Shown here piece after piece: positions 51,668 through 60,401 of a stretch of DNA of 64,000 bases. The DNA is from Bdellovibrionales bacterium. Its GTDB lineage: Bacteria; Bdellovibrionota; UBA1018. A model generated the notes under the pieces. That model worked only from the letters and a program-made list of their open reading frames with translations. It was not told the DNA's origin and did not search any database. Positions within the stretch are counted from its first letter, which is position 1. Each line of letters opens with the position of its first letter. The DNA lies in the NCBI GenBank assembly GCA_018266355.1, contig JAFEAP010000023.1:62001-126000 (forward strand), written 5' to 3'. The translations under genes were made by a program, and so were the position numbers.

Positions 51668-53854
51668 ATGAAACGTCGGCAAATCCGAAATTCCCTTTTC
51701 GTCAGCACCGTCTTCGCGACCGTCGCGATTCTTTATTTCCACGAGCGCGCGCAGACGGCGGTCGTCGCGGTCGAACCCGCGAAAGTCGCGAGCGATCAGG
51801 TCGCGGTCTCGGCCTCCGTGGCCACCGACGAACCCGTCGCCGAGTCGGAGGACGCAGGAAGCGGCGGAGCCTCCGGGAAAGCGGATTACCGGGAATCGAG
51901 TCTGGCGCTTCACGACCGCCTAGAGAAGGTCACCGTATACTCGGACCGCGCCGAGCTGACTCGGGTCGCGAAGGTGAAGCTGAAACCCGGACGCCAGTGG
52001 CTCCGTTTCGACGAGATCGCCGCCGGCTTCTTCCCGAACACCGCGCGCGTGACGATGGGCGATTCGTTCTCCGGAAAGCTCGTGCAGATCGCCGGCGAAG
52101 AGGTCTTCACGAAGGGTATCCTGAAGGCCGAGACGCGCGCGAAAGTCGATCGGCTTCGCGGGCTCTACGGAGAACTCCTCGCGCTCAGCCAGCGCTCCCG
52201 CGCGACCGAGCGCCAGGTCCAATTCCTCCGCGACCTGAAGTTCGATACGCCGTTCGCCCGGACGCCCGCGTCGACGAATTATCGGCCGTTCTCGGCGAAG
52301 ATCGAGTCGCTTCGGTCTTCGATCGACGAAATCCACGCGAAGACTTCCGAACTGACGGGGAAGAGCGAGGACCTCCATCGCCGGATCGCCGACCAGCAGG
52401 AACGCATCTCGCTTCTCGAGCACGAGCTCGAGAACCAGTCCTCTTCGCGCGATCAGGATTGGCGGACTTCTTTCTACGCCCTCGTCGATTCGCGCGCGAA
52501 CCAGACCGCCGAGATCGAACTCCACTACCAGGTTCCGAACGCGCTCTGGAGGCCGATCTACGACGTCCGTGCGGAGCTCGATCACGATAAGGGCGTCGCC
52601 GAGATCAAGCTCGTGACCGCGGGAATGATCGAACAGAAGACGGGCGAGGATTGGCATCAAGTCGACGTGACGCTTTCGAGCCTCGATCCGGTCGCGCTTT
52701 TCCTTCCGCCGCTGAACCGCCGGCTCCTCAAGGAGACGCGGACGGAGGCGCCTCGGCAACAGGCTTTCGGAGCGAAAACGAAGCGCGCCGTGGGTTTGAG
52801 CGTCGGCAAGGAAAACGTCGCCATGGACGCCGTCGCCCAACTCGCCGACGACCGCGCGACGGCCGGAGCGCCGGCATCGGCGCCGGCACCGTCGATTCGA
52901 GACGAAGAATCGAGCTTGAAGAAGGCCGTCGCGGAACGGAAGGACGTCTCGGACAAGAACGAGATCTACGGGGGCGCGGGCCGTCTGAAGCAAGAGTCGG
53001 GCTCGCTCGCGCAGGCGTTCTCGAATGCGCCCGTGGAAAAAGACGCGGACCGCTCGCCCGCGAGCTTCACCCTCGATCGTCTCGAGCGCCTCTATCCTTC
53101 GCTCGACCGATACGCCCGAGCCGTGGCGGACGCCGATCGGTCCCGCCGCATCCAACCCCTCGACGCGAAGCTGACGGCCACCGCGCCCGATCACATCCAG
53201 TACACCGACAGCACGCTTCCGGCCGTCCAAGCCCAGGGGCGTCGGATCGAGTTCGGCTCGCCGTTTCCCGTCGACGTGCGGACCGACGATTCGCCCTTGA
53301 AGGTGCCGGTGCATACCCAGTCTCTCGTCGGGAAACTCAGCTACTACGCGGTTCCCAAGAACGATGCCCGCGTTTTCCTGAAGGCCCACACGACGAACAC
53401 GACCGAACGGCCGATTCTCGGCGGTGAGGCCCAGGTCTATATGGAAGGAGACCTCGTGAGCAAAACCGCGCTTTCGACGATTTCAGAAGACGCGTACTTC
53501 GACGTCGATCTCGGGGTCGACCGGAACGTCGAGACCAAGCGGATCGTCAGCCGGACTTCGAAGACCTCCGGCTTGATCTCGACGACCCACCAAACGGACG
53601 TCGCCGTGAAGATCGAACTCGCGAACCATCATCCGTACGCGATCGACATGGAGGTGAAGGACAATTATCCGCGTTCGCCCGCGAAGGAAATCGAAGCGCG
53701 ACTCACGAAAGTCGAACCCGACGTCTCGGAGGGCGAGAAGGATTACGGCGTGATCACGTGGAAGGTACGCGTGCCGGCGCGATCGAAGAAGACCGTCTCG
53801 TTCGAATACGAAGTTTCCCACCCGGAAAACTACCTCGTCTCGGAGTTCAACTGA
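51668..53854 (+). CDS. DUF4139 / MuiA-like protein, first copy (membrane-anchored)
   Basis: 728 residues from the ATG at 51668 with a TAGAGGG ribosome site. An N-terminal signal or anchor helix (FVSTVFATVAILYF) leads into a DUF4140-like beta domain (VTVYSDRAELTRVAKVKL), a coiled coil (about 150-260) and a DUF4139 domain (HYQVPNALWRPIYDVRAEL, TGEDWHQVDVTLSS). A long Ala/Ser/Glu-rich insert (about 360-480) interrupts it. MuiA-like proteins have been linked to mucoidy inhibition; mechanism unknown. Its stop overlaps the next gene's start (TGATG), making a tandem pair. Confidence 0.82.
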   Translation: MKRRQIRNSLFVSTVFATVAILYFHERAQTAVVAVEPAKVASDQVAVSASVATDEPVAESEDAGSGGASGKADYRESSLALHDRLEKVTVYSDRAELTRVAKVKLKPGRQWLRFDEIAAGFFPNTARVTMGDSFSGKLVQIAGEEVFTKGILKAETRAKVDRLRGLYGELLALSQRSRATERQVQFLRDLKFDTPFARTPASTNYRPFSAKIESLRSSIDEIHAKTSELTGKSEDLHRRIADQQERISLLEHELENQSSSRDQDWRTSFYALVDSRANQTAEIELHYQVPNALWRPIYDVRAELDHDKGVAEIKLVTAGMIEQKTGEDWHQVDVTLSSLDPVALFLPPLNRRLLKETRTEAPRQQAFGAKTKRAVGLSVGKENVAMDAVAQLADDRATAGAPASAPAPSIRDEESSLKKAVAERKDVSDKNEIYGGAGRLKQESGSLAQAFSNAPVEKDADRSPASFTLDRLERLYPSLDRYARAVADADRSRRIQPLDAKLTATAPDHIQYTDSTLPAVQAQGRRIEFGSPFPVDVRTDDSPLKVPVHTQSLVGKLSYYAVPKNDARVFLKAHTTNTTERPILGGEAQVYMEGDLVSKTALSTISEDAYFDVDLGVDRNVETKRIVSRTSKTSGLISTTHQTDVAVKIELANHHPYAIDMEVKDNYPRSPAKEIEARLTKVEPDVSEGEKDYGVITWKVRVPARSKKTVSFEYEVSHPENYLVSEFN

Positions 53855-55443
53855 TGAAAACCACGATTCTCGCGTTCACCGCCGGCCTATTCGTCTTCAG
53901 CGCGTTCGGAGCCGAAGAGGCACCGATCACTTCGGTCACCGTTTTCCGGGACCGCGCTTCGGTGACCCGGAAAGTGCGCCGATCCTTCCCGAAAGGGGCG
54001 GTCACGGTGGAATTCCCGGGGATCACGCCGAACGCCGACCTCGATTCGCTGAAGGCGACGCTTTCCGAGAAGAAACGGTTCACGGTGATGGGGATCCGGT
54101 CCCGGCCGGAGTACGCGCTGAAGTCCTCGAACTCGGAACTCGAGAAGTGGACCGAGACGCGGAAGCGGAAGGAAAGGGTTCGCCAGGAACTCGCCACCCA
54201 AGTAAATCTCCTGATCCAAAGCGATCGGAACCTCGATCTCCTCGCGCAGCACTACCGCGATTCCTTCAGCCTGAACCTTCACGAGAATAAATTCACGAAG
54301 GGCGGCTTCGAATCGTTCGTGAAGTTCCTCTCGACGGAGTCCGACGGGTTGAACGGCCGGTGGGCGAAGCTTTACGGGGAATACCGCGCGGTCGCCGCCG
54401 AAATCGAGCTCGCCGACGCGAAGATCGCGGAGCTTTCGAGCGTCTCCGACCGCCATACGCTCACGGTGAGCGTCGACCTCCTCGCCGAGGAGCCCGGGAC
54501 GGCGGACGTCGAGGTCCAGTACCTCGTGAGCGGCGCGGGATGGTCGCCGGCCTACGACGTCCGGATCGATCCGCGCGCGAATCGGGGCGTGGTCGAGCAG
54601 CACGCGTTCGTCTGGCAGAAGAGCGGCGAAGATTGGCGGAACGTTTCGCTCGTGCTGAGCAACGTTCGCTCGGAGCTCCGGCCCGTACCGCCGTCGATTT
54701 CCCCTTACACGCTCACGTACCAAGAGGTGAAGAAGGTGAACACTTCGATCGCCGGTAAGGAAGACTCGGCGACCGCCTTGACGGTGGGCACGGGCGACGG
54801 AAACGACGCCGGCCCCGACCGCGCGATCGCGAAGAACTTCGAGGTGCCCGGTAAGCAGACGGTGCCCGACGGGATGGCCCGAACGCGGCTCTTCCTCGCG
54901 AAGAAAGAGTCGACCTACCGCGAGCGACTCGAACTCGTCGCGGCCGAATACGACCGCGTGTTCCGGAAGGGCGACCTCGTGAATCCGTTCGAGTGGGACC
55001 TCGAAGGCGGACCGGCGGCGATCTATTACGAGGGCGATTTCCTCCAGCAGGTGAACCTCGACTCGGTCGCGCGCGGAAACGTGTTCGGCGTGAACGCGGG
55101 CGTCGATCACGACTTCCAAGTCTCGCGATACACGAACGACAAGGTCGAGAAGCCGGGCATCCTCGATACGAAAAAACACTTCCTGCGGGAGGTCGTGCTC
55201 TCGGTGAAGAATTACGGGGCGAAAAAGAAGACGGTCCGCGTCTTCGAACAGGTGCCGATCTCCGAGATCAAGGAAGTGGCCGTCTCGACCAAGGAAAAGG
55301 AACGCGCCCCGGCGAGTTTGAAGGAAGACGACGCGCACCCGGGTTGGCGTTACTGGGACCTCGGTTTGGACAGCCGCCATTCCCAAACGATCTCCCTGAA
55401 TATCGACGTCGCCGTGCCGGAAAGCTTCCAGTTCACCTGGTAG
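53854..55443 (+). CDS. DUF4139 / MuiA-like protein, second copy (exported)
   Basis: 529 residues from the ATG at 53854 with a signal peptide (LAFTAGLFVFSAFGA). It has the same domain order as the previous gene but without the long insert: DUF4140-like (SVTVFRDRASVTRKVRRSF), coiled coil, and DUF4139 (VQYLVSGAGWSPAYDVRIDP, SGEDWRNVSLVLSN). It ends in a short Phe-Thr-Trp. The tandem paralogues could form a hetero-oligomeric envelope complex. Sequence identity to the first copy looks moderate and restricted to the domains. Confidence 0.82.
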   Translation: MKTTILAFTAGLFVFSAFGAEEAPITSVTVFRDRASVTRKVRRSFPKGAVTVEFPGITPNADLDSLKATLSEKKRFTVMGIRSRPEYALKSSNSELEKWTETRKRKERVRQELATQVNLLIQSDRNLDLLAQHYRDSFSLNLHENKFTKGGFESFVKFLSTESDGLNGRWAKLYGEYRAVAAEIELADAKIAELSSVSDRHTLTVSVDLLAEEPGTADVEVQYLVSGAGWSPAYDVRIDPRANRGVVEQHAFVWQKSGEDWRNVSLVLSNVRSELRPVPPSISPYTLTYQEVKKVNTSIAGKEDSATALTVGTGDGNDAGPDRAIAKNFEVPGKQTVPDGMARTRLFLAKKESTYRERLELVAAEYDRVFRKGDLVNPFEWDLEGGPAAIYYEGDFLQQVNLDSVARGNVFGVNAGVDHDFQVSRYTNDKVEKPGILDTKKHFLREVVLSVKNYGAKKKTVRVFEQVPISEIKEVAVSTKEKERAPASLKEDDAHPGWRYWDLGLDSRHSQTISLNIDVAVPESFQFTW

Positions 55444-55516
55444 AAGGTGTTCCCCGCGCGAGACGCATCGTGTCGTGATTGACAATCATCGGGCCCTCGG
55501 ATGGAATCGAGGACCT

Positions 55517-55933
55517 ATGAAAACCCTCGTCCTTCTCGTTTCGGTTCTCGGTCTCGTCTTCGCCGCTTTCGCGGAAGACACGACGACCATCAAACAAAAG
55601 ATCCACAATGACGGTGACGGAAAGGAATCTTCCGTCCTGATCCAGACGACGAAGGGCGCGAAAATCCAACCCGACTACGAGATCATGTCCGGCGACGAAG
55701 AGATCGCGGGCGAGCCGATCGCGGGCCGCGCGGAAGCGTACAAGGCGTGGAAGGACGCGTGCGCGGATTGGAAGAAGGAACTGAAAGAGAACAATAAGGA
55801 CGGCCAGGTCCTGCTCGCGAGCTGCGGGACCGCGAAGTTCACGAAAGACGACTCGGCCGGCGCCGGTTCCGGTCTCTACGTCTATCGCTCCGAAGCGAAG
55901 TACAAAATCCGCGTTCGCATTAAAGATCGCTGA
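55517..55933 (+). CDS. Small exported protein of unknown function
   Basis: 138 residues from the ATG at 55517, with a signal peptide (VLLVSVLGLVFAAFA). The mature part has EDTTTIKQKIHNDGDG, CADWKKELKENNKDGQV and a C-terminal KYKIRVRIKDR, with two Cys (CADW, ASCGT). Not recognised. It overlaps the MbcA-like gene by one base (TGATG), and follows the DUF4139 pair by about 70 bp. Confidence 0.6.
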   Translation: MKTLVLLVSVLGLVFAAFAEDTTTIKQKIHNDGDGKESSVLIQTTKGAKIQPDYEIMSGDEEIAGEPIAGRAEAYKAWKDACADWKKELKENNKDGQVLLASCGTAKFTKDDSAGAGSGLYVYRSEAKYKIRVRIKDR

Positions 55934-56271
55934 TGGACCGTTCCGTCCCCGAATGGGTCCGCCACATTCAGATCGAGTGGGAACTCTCGCCCGGGCAGAT
56001 CGCCGCGCTCATTCGCGTGGATCCCGCGCGGCTGCCCGAACTCCTCGAGACGAAATCGACGGCGACGCTTCCTCCCGGTCTCGAGTCCGCGGCACCGCTC
56101 ATCGCGATCTACCGAAAACTTGCCGCGCGATATCCTAAAACCGAAGATCAAGTGAAATGGCTCTTCACCGAGCATCGGGATTTTGGCGGATCGAAACCCA
56201 TTGATGTTGCTGCGAGTTCGCTCGAGAACCTCTACTGGGTCGGTTACTACCTCGATAGCTCTCCCGCGTAA
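55933..56271 (+). CDS. MbcA/ParS-like antitoxin domain protein without adjacent toxin
   Basis: 112 residues. The C-terminal half (EDQVKWLFTEHRDFGGSKPIDVAASSLENLYWVGYYL) fits the toxin-binding domain of MbcA/ParS/Xre antitoxins (W-L, then FGG-KP-D). The N-terminal half resembles a small DNA-binding or linker helix bundle (SPGQIAALIRVDPARLPELLETK). Such antitoxins normally neighbour a RES-domain ADP-ribosyltransferase toxin. None lies adjacent here. It may be an orphan regulator or have an unrecognised partner. Confidence 0.6.
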   Translation: MDRSVPEWVRHIQIEWELSPGQIAALIRVDPARLPELLETKSTATLPPGLESAAPLIAIYRKLAARYPKTEDQVKWLFTEHRDFGGSKPIDVAASSLENLYWVGYYLDSSPA

Positions 56272-56356
56272 GACGCGCGAGGCCGGGCGATGAAAAAGAT
56301 TTAAGTGCGCGCGCGACTGCCGGGGCAACTCGGAGCGCGGTATCTTCAAGAACGGC

Positions 56357-57556
56357 ATGCCGTTCACCTCTTTCTTTCCCCAATCCCGAATCTCCGATGC
56401 GCTGACCGAATTGCAGAAAAAGTTCGGCGACGCGCGCACCTCGCTCCTGCGAATCCGCGCGGATCGGGTCCGGCTCGCCCGGACGGGGTGGCGGCCGCGC
56501 GTTCCGAGCGAAACGAAGCTGATTCGCGCGGCGGAATGGCGAACGGAAGCGGCGCCGATGGCGGGCGAGACCGTCGATTTCGACCTCGAATCGCGGTTCG
56601 TTCCGACCGAGGCGGCCTACGCCGAGCTCGTGCGCGAACTCGACCGAGCGGGTTCCGCGGGAAAAACGGCCCGCGTTTTCCTCCGCGGCCTCGAACTCGA
56701 CGAACCGCGATTCTCCATCGCCGGTCGTCCGATCGCGGCCGCGTTCTTCGATCTCGCGCTCGCGCTTTCCCGCGGACCGGGAGCGATCGTCGTGCTTCCG
56801 AAAGTCGACGGATACCTCGAAGCTCGGTTCTGGGCCGAGGTCGTCCGTTCGTTCGAGCTCTCCCTCGGGCTTCCGCGCGACTCCACCCGGTTCGAAGTCT
56901 CGATCGAGACGCTCGGCGGAGCGGTGGAGGCGGAAGAGATCCTCTTCGAATTGAAGGAGTCGGCGGTCGGGATCCGGTACGACGTGCGCCTCGACCGTTT
57001 CGATGCGCTTCGGCTCGACTCGGGAGCGCCGAACCTTCCGCGCGAGGATTTCACGGGCGATCCGTGGACGGGCCTCGAGATCGCCACGCGCACCGAGGCG
57101 CTCGAAACCCTAGCCCGCAAACGCGGCGTGAGACTTTCCCTTCGGCCGGACGGCGGTCCGATCCGCGAGGCGGCGTCGGCGGAGACTGGAGAGACGCCGG
57201 CCTTTTCGCTCGATCGGCTGCGGGCGATGGCGAGTTTCGCTTTCGGTTTCTTGAAGGAGTGGTACGAGGGAACGCCGACCCCGGGCGGGAGAGACTGGAC
57301 GGATTTCGAACTCGCGCGGGCGCTGCTTTGGACGGCGATCCATTCGGGGTTCCTGCGCGAAGAGAACTACGAGGCTTGGCGCGAAGAATTCGGTCCCCAG
57401 CCCTTCGAAGGGGGGTCGGCGGACGACGCCGCGATCCGCACGCTCGATCCGCTCGTGCGAACGGCGATCTTTCCCGATTCTGCGAAAACGCTCGCGTTTT
57501 CGATCCTGCTCGAACGCGAAAAGGCGCGCAGCGTCAGCTCGCTTCGCCTCGCCTGA
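56357..57556 (+). CDS. Shortened malate-synthase-like TIM-barrel protein
   Basis: 399 residues against about 530 for malate synthase A. Malate-synthase motifs can be followed: LRGLELDEP with FFDLALALS, VVLPKVDGYLEARFWAEV, SIETLGGAVEAEEILFELK (Glu of the Mg site) and a VRLDRFD where the family has GRWDY (Asp kept). Near the end RDWTDFELARALLWTAIH matches the family's DAATAEISR segment, with the catalytic Asp in place. The region around HDGTWVAHP of the family seems missing. It may be a compact acyl-CoA lyase or synthase; isocitrate lyase is not in the window. Confidence 0.65.
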   Translation: MPFTSFFPQSRISDALTELQKKFGDARTSLLRIRADRVRLARTGWRPRVPSETKLIRAAEWRTEAAPMAGETVDFDLESRFVPTEAAYAELVRELDRAGSAGKTARVFLRGLELDEPRFSIAGRPIAAAFFDLALALSRGPGAIVVLPKVDGYLEARFWAEVVRSFELSLGLPRDSTRFEVSIETLGGAVEAEEILFELKESAVGIRYDVRLDRFDALRLDSGAPNLPREDFTGDPWTGLEIATRTEALETLARKRGVRLSLRPDGGPIREAASAETGETPAFSLDRLRAMASFAFGFLKEWYEGTPTPGGRDWTDFELARALLWTAIHSGFLREENYEAWREEFGPQPFEGGSADDAAIRTLDPLVRTAIFPDSAKTLAFSILLEREKARSVSSLRLA

Positions 57557-57676
57557 TCCGCTTCGGCCCGCGTTGCGACGCGTCGTTTCCACAAACTTCC
57601 CCGTGCAATCTCCCGGACCCTGGTCTAAACGTAGCCCCGGTCCCGCATCATTTTTATTCCATGCGTAGGGGGGATA

Positions 57677-59098
57677 ATGACCACGCAAGCTGCCACGTTA
57701 GATTCGCAACTCGGAACCGCGGTTCCGTCGCAGGATGAGATCCTCGGCCACCCGAAGGGCCTCTTCGTCCTTTTCTTCACCGAGATGTGGGAACGCTTCT
57801 CGTACTACGGGATGCGGGCGCTCCTCGTCCTTTATATGACGAAGTACCTGCTGACCGGCGCCGAAGGCGGCACGATGCAGATCGCCGGATACGGCGCGGT
57901 GAAGGCGCTCATCGTTTGGCTCGCGGGACTCTTCGGTCAGCACGGCGAACTCTCGACGCAGGCGATCTCCTCCCAGATCTACGGCCTCTATACCGGCTTC
58001 GTCTATTTCACGCCGTTCTTCGGCGGGATCCTCGCCGATAAAGTCTTCGGCCAGCGCAAGACGGTTTACGTCGGCGCGATCCTGATGGCGATCGGCCACT
58101 TCCTGATGGCCTCGGAAGCGATGTTCTTCCCGGCGCTCCTCTTCCTGATCCTCGGGAACGGTTGCTTCAAGCCGAACATCTCGACCCAAGTCGGCCTCCT
58201 CTATAAGGACGGCGATCCTCGGCGCGACTCCGCGTTCACGATCTTCTACATGGGGATCAACCTCGGCGCGTTCTTCTCGCCGCTCGTGTGCGGAACGCTC
58301 GGCCAGACGGTCGGCTGGCACTACGGTTTCGGCGCCGCCGGCGTCGGCATGCTCGTCGGCCTCCTCGTCTATCACTTCGGCAAGCACCTCCTTCCGCCGG
58401 ATCGCATGATGCGCATGGAAGCCGCGCACGCCGAGCGGAAGTCGGAACCTCTGACGAAGGACGAATGGCGCCGGATCCTCGCGCTCGTCTTCCTCTGCAT
58501 CGTGAACATCGTTTTCTGGGCGGTTTACGAGCAGCAAGGCAACACGCTCCAACTCTGGGCCGACGCGAACACGAACTGGAACTTCTTTGGATGGGAAGTC
58601 CCGTCCTCCTGGTACCAGTCGTTCAACCCGGCGTTCATCTTCCTCTTCGCCCCGCTGCTCGATCGTTACTGGGCCGCGCGCGCGAAGGTCGGCAAGACCT
58701 CGACCTCGACGACGAAGATGGGGATCGGATGCATCCTCCTCGGCGTCGCCTTCGTGATCATGATCTTCGCCTCGAAGGTCGTCGGCCCGACCGAGAAGGG
58801 CTCGCTGATGTGGCTCGTGACGACCACGTGGCTCTTCACGATGGGTGAACTCTACCTCTCGCCGATCGGCCTCTCGCTCGTGACGAAAGTCGCGCCGGCG
58901 CGGATGGTCTCGATGATGATGGGAATGTGGTTCCTCTCGAGCTTCTTCGGGAACTACCTCTCCGGCGCCATCGGCGGTTACTACGACACCATGTCGAAGG
59001 ACGCGTTCTTCACGCTCCTCACGGTCATGGGCATCGCGTCCGGTCTCATCTTCTTCGCGGCGAACAAGCCGCTCAAGAAGTCGATCGGTACCGCCTAA
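57677..59098 (+). CDS. POT/PTR-family proton-dependent oligopeptide transporter
   Basis: 473 residues with about 14 membrane helices. The proton-coupling motif EMWERFSYYGMRA (ExxERFxYYG) is at the N terminus and GNGCFKPNISTQVGLLY, DSAFTIFYMGINLGAF match the PTR signatures. It imports di- and tripeptides. An AGGGGGG ribosome site lies upstream. It is a lone gene in a 120-bp intergenic setting and is followed by a strong terminator. Confidence 0.93.
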   Translation: MTTQAATLDSQLGTAVPSQDEILGHPKGLFVLFFTEMWERFSYYGMRALLVLYMTKYLLTGAEGGTMQIAGYGAVKALIVWLAGLFGQHGELSTQAISSQIYGLYTGFVYFTPFFGGILADKVFGQRKTVYVGAILMAIGHFLMASEAMFFPALLFLILGNGCFKPNISTQVGLLYKDGDPRRDSAFTIFYMGINLGAFFSPLVCGTLGQTVGWHYGFGAAGVGMLVGLLVYHFGKHLLPPDRMMRMEAAHAERKSEPLTKDEWRRILALVFLCIVNIVFWAVYEQQGNTLQLWADANTNWNFFGWEVPSSWYQSFNPAFIFLFAPLLDRYWAARAKVGKTSTSTTKMGIGCILLGVAFVIMIFASKVVGPTEKGSLMWLVTTTWLFTMGELYLSPIGLSLVTKVAPARMVSMMMGMWFLSSFFGNYLSGAIGGYYDTMSKDAFFTLLTVMGIASGLIFFAANKPLKKSIGTA

Positions 59099-59119
59099 GG
59101 CCGGCTGTTCTGGATTACG

Positions 59120-59159
59120 AAGGGCCCCGGGGGATTCCCCCGGGGCCCTTTTCGTTTTT
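59120..59159 (+). terminator. Strong rho-independent terminator after the POT gene
   Basis: A perfect 14-bp GC-rich stem (59120-59133 with 59137-59150) and a 3-base loop are followed by a T-rich tract (TTCGTTTTT). It is 21 bp past the stop codon of the transporter gene. Confidence 0.92.
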
Positions 59160-59225
59160 AGGCGGCGCGTCCGCCGGGAAATTGACGGCCTCACGGGAAC
59201 GCGGGTTTTCTCCGAAAAGGAGGGG

Positions 59226-60401
59226 ATGGCGATCTTTCGGAAGTGGCTGATTCTTGCGGCGTTCGTCCTCGCGCTTTCCAGCGCGGGGGGCGTACCGCCG
59301 ATCGCGCCGGTCGGCGGCGGCGTCGGATTCGCCATCGACTGCTCGACCACGACCGCGAAGGCCACGCCGTTCGAAAAATACGGTCCGCACTATTCGATCA
59401 AGTCGGATCCGAAGGTCCTCGGAAAGACGAAGATCAGCGAGCGGAAAAACCTGAAGGTGATGTCCTACAACATGGAGAACCTCGTCGAGTCTCCCGGGAA
59501 GTACGTCGAGATCGACGGCAAGCACGTGTGGCAGTACGGAAAACTCGAGAAGTCGGCCGACCGGCTCGAGGCGGTGCTTCGGAACATCCGTTCGGAAAAC
59601 CCCGACGTCATCGTCGGGATCGAAATCGAATCGCTCGATGCCATGCAGAAGGCCGGCCTCGAGCAGGATTATTACGCGATCCTCGTGCCCGGCAACGACG
59701 AGCGCGGGATCAATATCGGATTCTTCGTCAAGAAAGACCTCGCCGTCGACATCGACATCCAGAGCCATCGCGAGATGCGGCATCTTTACATGGGCCAGGA
59801 AACGAAGCTCTTCTCGCGCGATTTCCCCGTACTTCAGTTTCGGGACCCGGGAGCGGCCGCGGAGTCCGATCCGATCTTCATCCTCGGCGGCGTGCACCTG
59901 AAGTCCCAGCGCGCGGGCGATCCGGGTTCCCTGGGAGCGACCGACGTGAACTCGGTCGCGAAGCGCACGGCCCAGGCCGACGCCATGGCGGCGGTCATGG
60001 CGGAGTACGACGCGCAGTACGGCAGCCGCGTGCCGATCTTCATGGCCGGCGACTTCAATAACGACGTCCGTTACGGCAAGGAATTCGCCGAGGTGCGGAA
60101 GAAGTTCCGGGACGCGTTCGACGTGAAGGGCGTTCCCCAACAGTCGATCGACCGCACGACCCAGTCCTACTTTCCGCGCGCGAATCCGAATTTTCCGAAT
60201 GCCGTCCCGAAGCCGAAATACAGCCAGCTCGACGGTTTTTTTGTCTCGAAAGCCGGCACCCAAAAAGTCCAGGAAATCCACGTCGTGAAGGAACTCGACG
60301 CCAGCGGTCGGCCGATGGATCCTCCGAAGAGCTTCGAGGAGCGCGAGACGCGGGGATCGGACCACCGCGCGCTTTCGGTCACCCTGAATTTCGGGGGTTA
60401 G
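59226..60401 (+). CDS. Exported endonuclease/exonuclease/phosphatase-fold protein
   Basis: 391 residues with a hydrophobic N-terminal helix (LILAAFVLALSSAGG), so exported or lipid-anchored. The EEP active site is complete: SYNMENL (Asn), VIVGIEIES (Glu), GVHLKSQ, MAGDFNND (Asp, Asn), and a final SDHRALSV (Asp-His pair). Substrates could be DNA, RNA or a phospholipid headgroup. An AAGGAGG lies unusually close to the ATG (about 2-3 bases), so the true start could be different. It is convergent with the ATP-grasp-like gene, with overlapping ends. Confidence 0.85.
   Translation: MAIFRKWLILAAFVLALSSAGGVPPIAPVGGGVGFAIDCSTTTAKATPFEKYGPHYSIKSDPKVLGKTKISERKNLKVMSYNMENLVESPGKYVEIDGKHVWQYGKLEKSADRLEAVLRNIRSENPDVIVGIEIESLDAMQKAGLEQDYYAILVPGNDERGINIGFFVKKDLAVDIDIQSHREMRHLYMGQETKLFSRDFPVLQFRDPGAAAESDPIFILGGVHLKSQRAGDPGSLGATDVNSVAKRTAQADAMAAVMAEYDAQYGSRVPIFMAGDFNNDVRYGKEFAEVRKKFRDAFDVKGVPQQSIDRTTQSYFPRANPNFPNAVPKPKYSQLDGFFVSKAGTQKVQEIHVVKELDASGRPMDPPKSFEERETRGSDHRALSVTLNFGG

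Noticed and set aside
55479-55507. TTGACA-N17-TGGAAT promoter before the small exported gene
   Set aside because: Its predicted start would leave three bases of leader and exclude the good GAGGACC ribosome site; the gene may simply be read from upstream.
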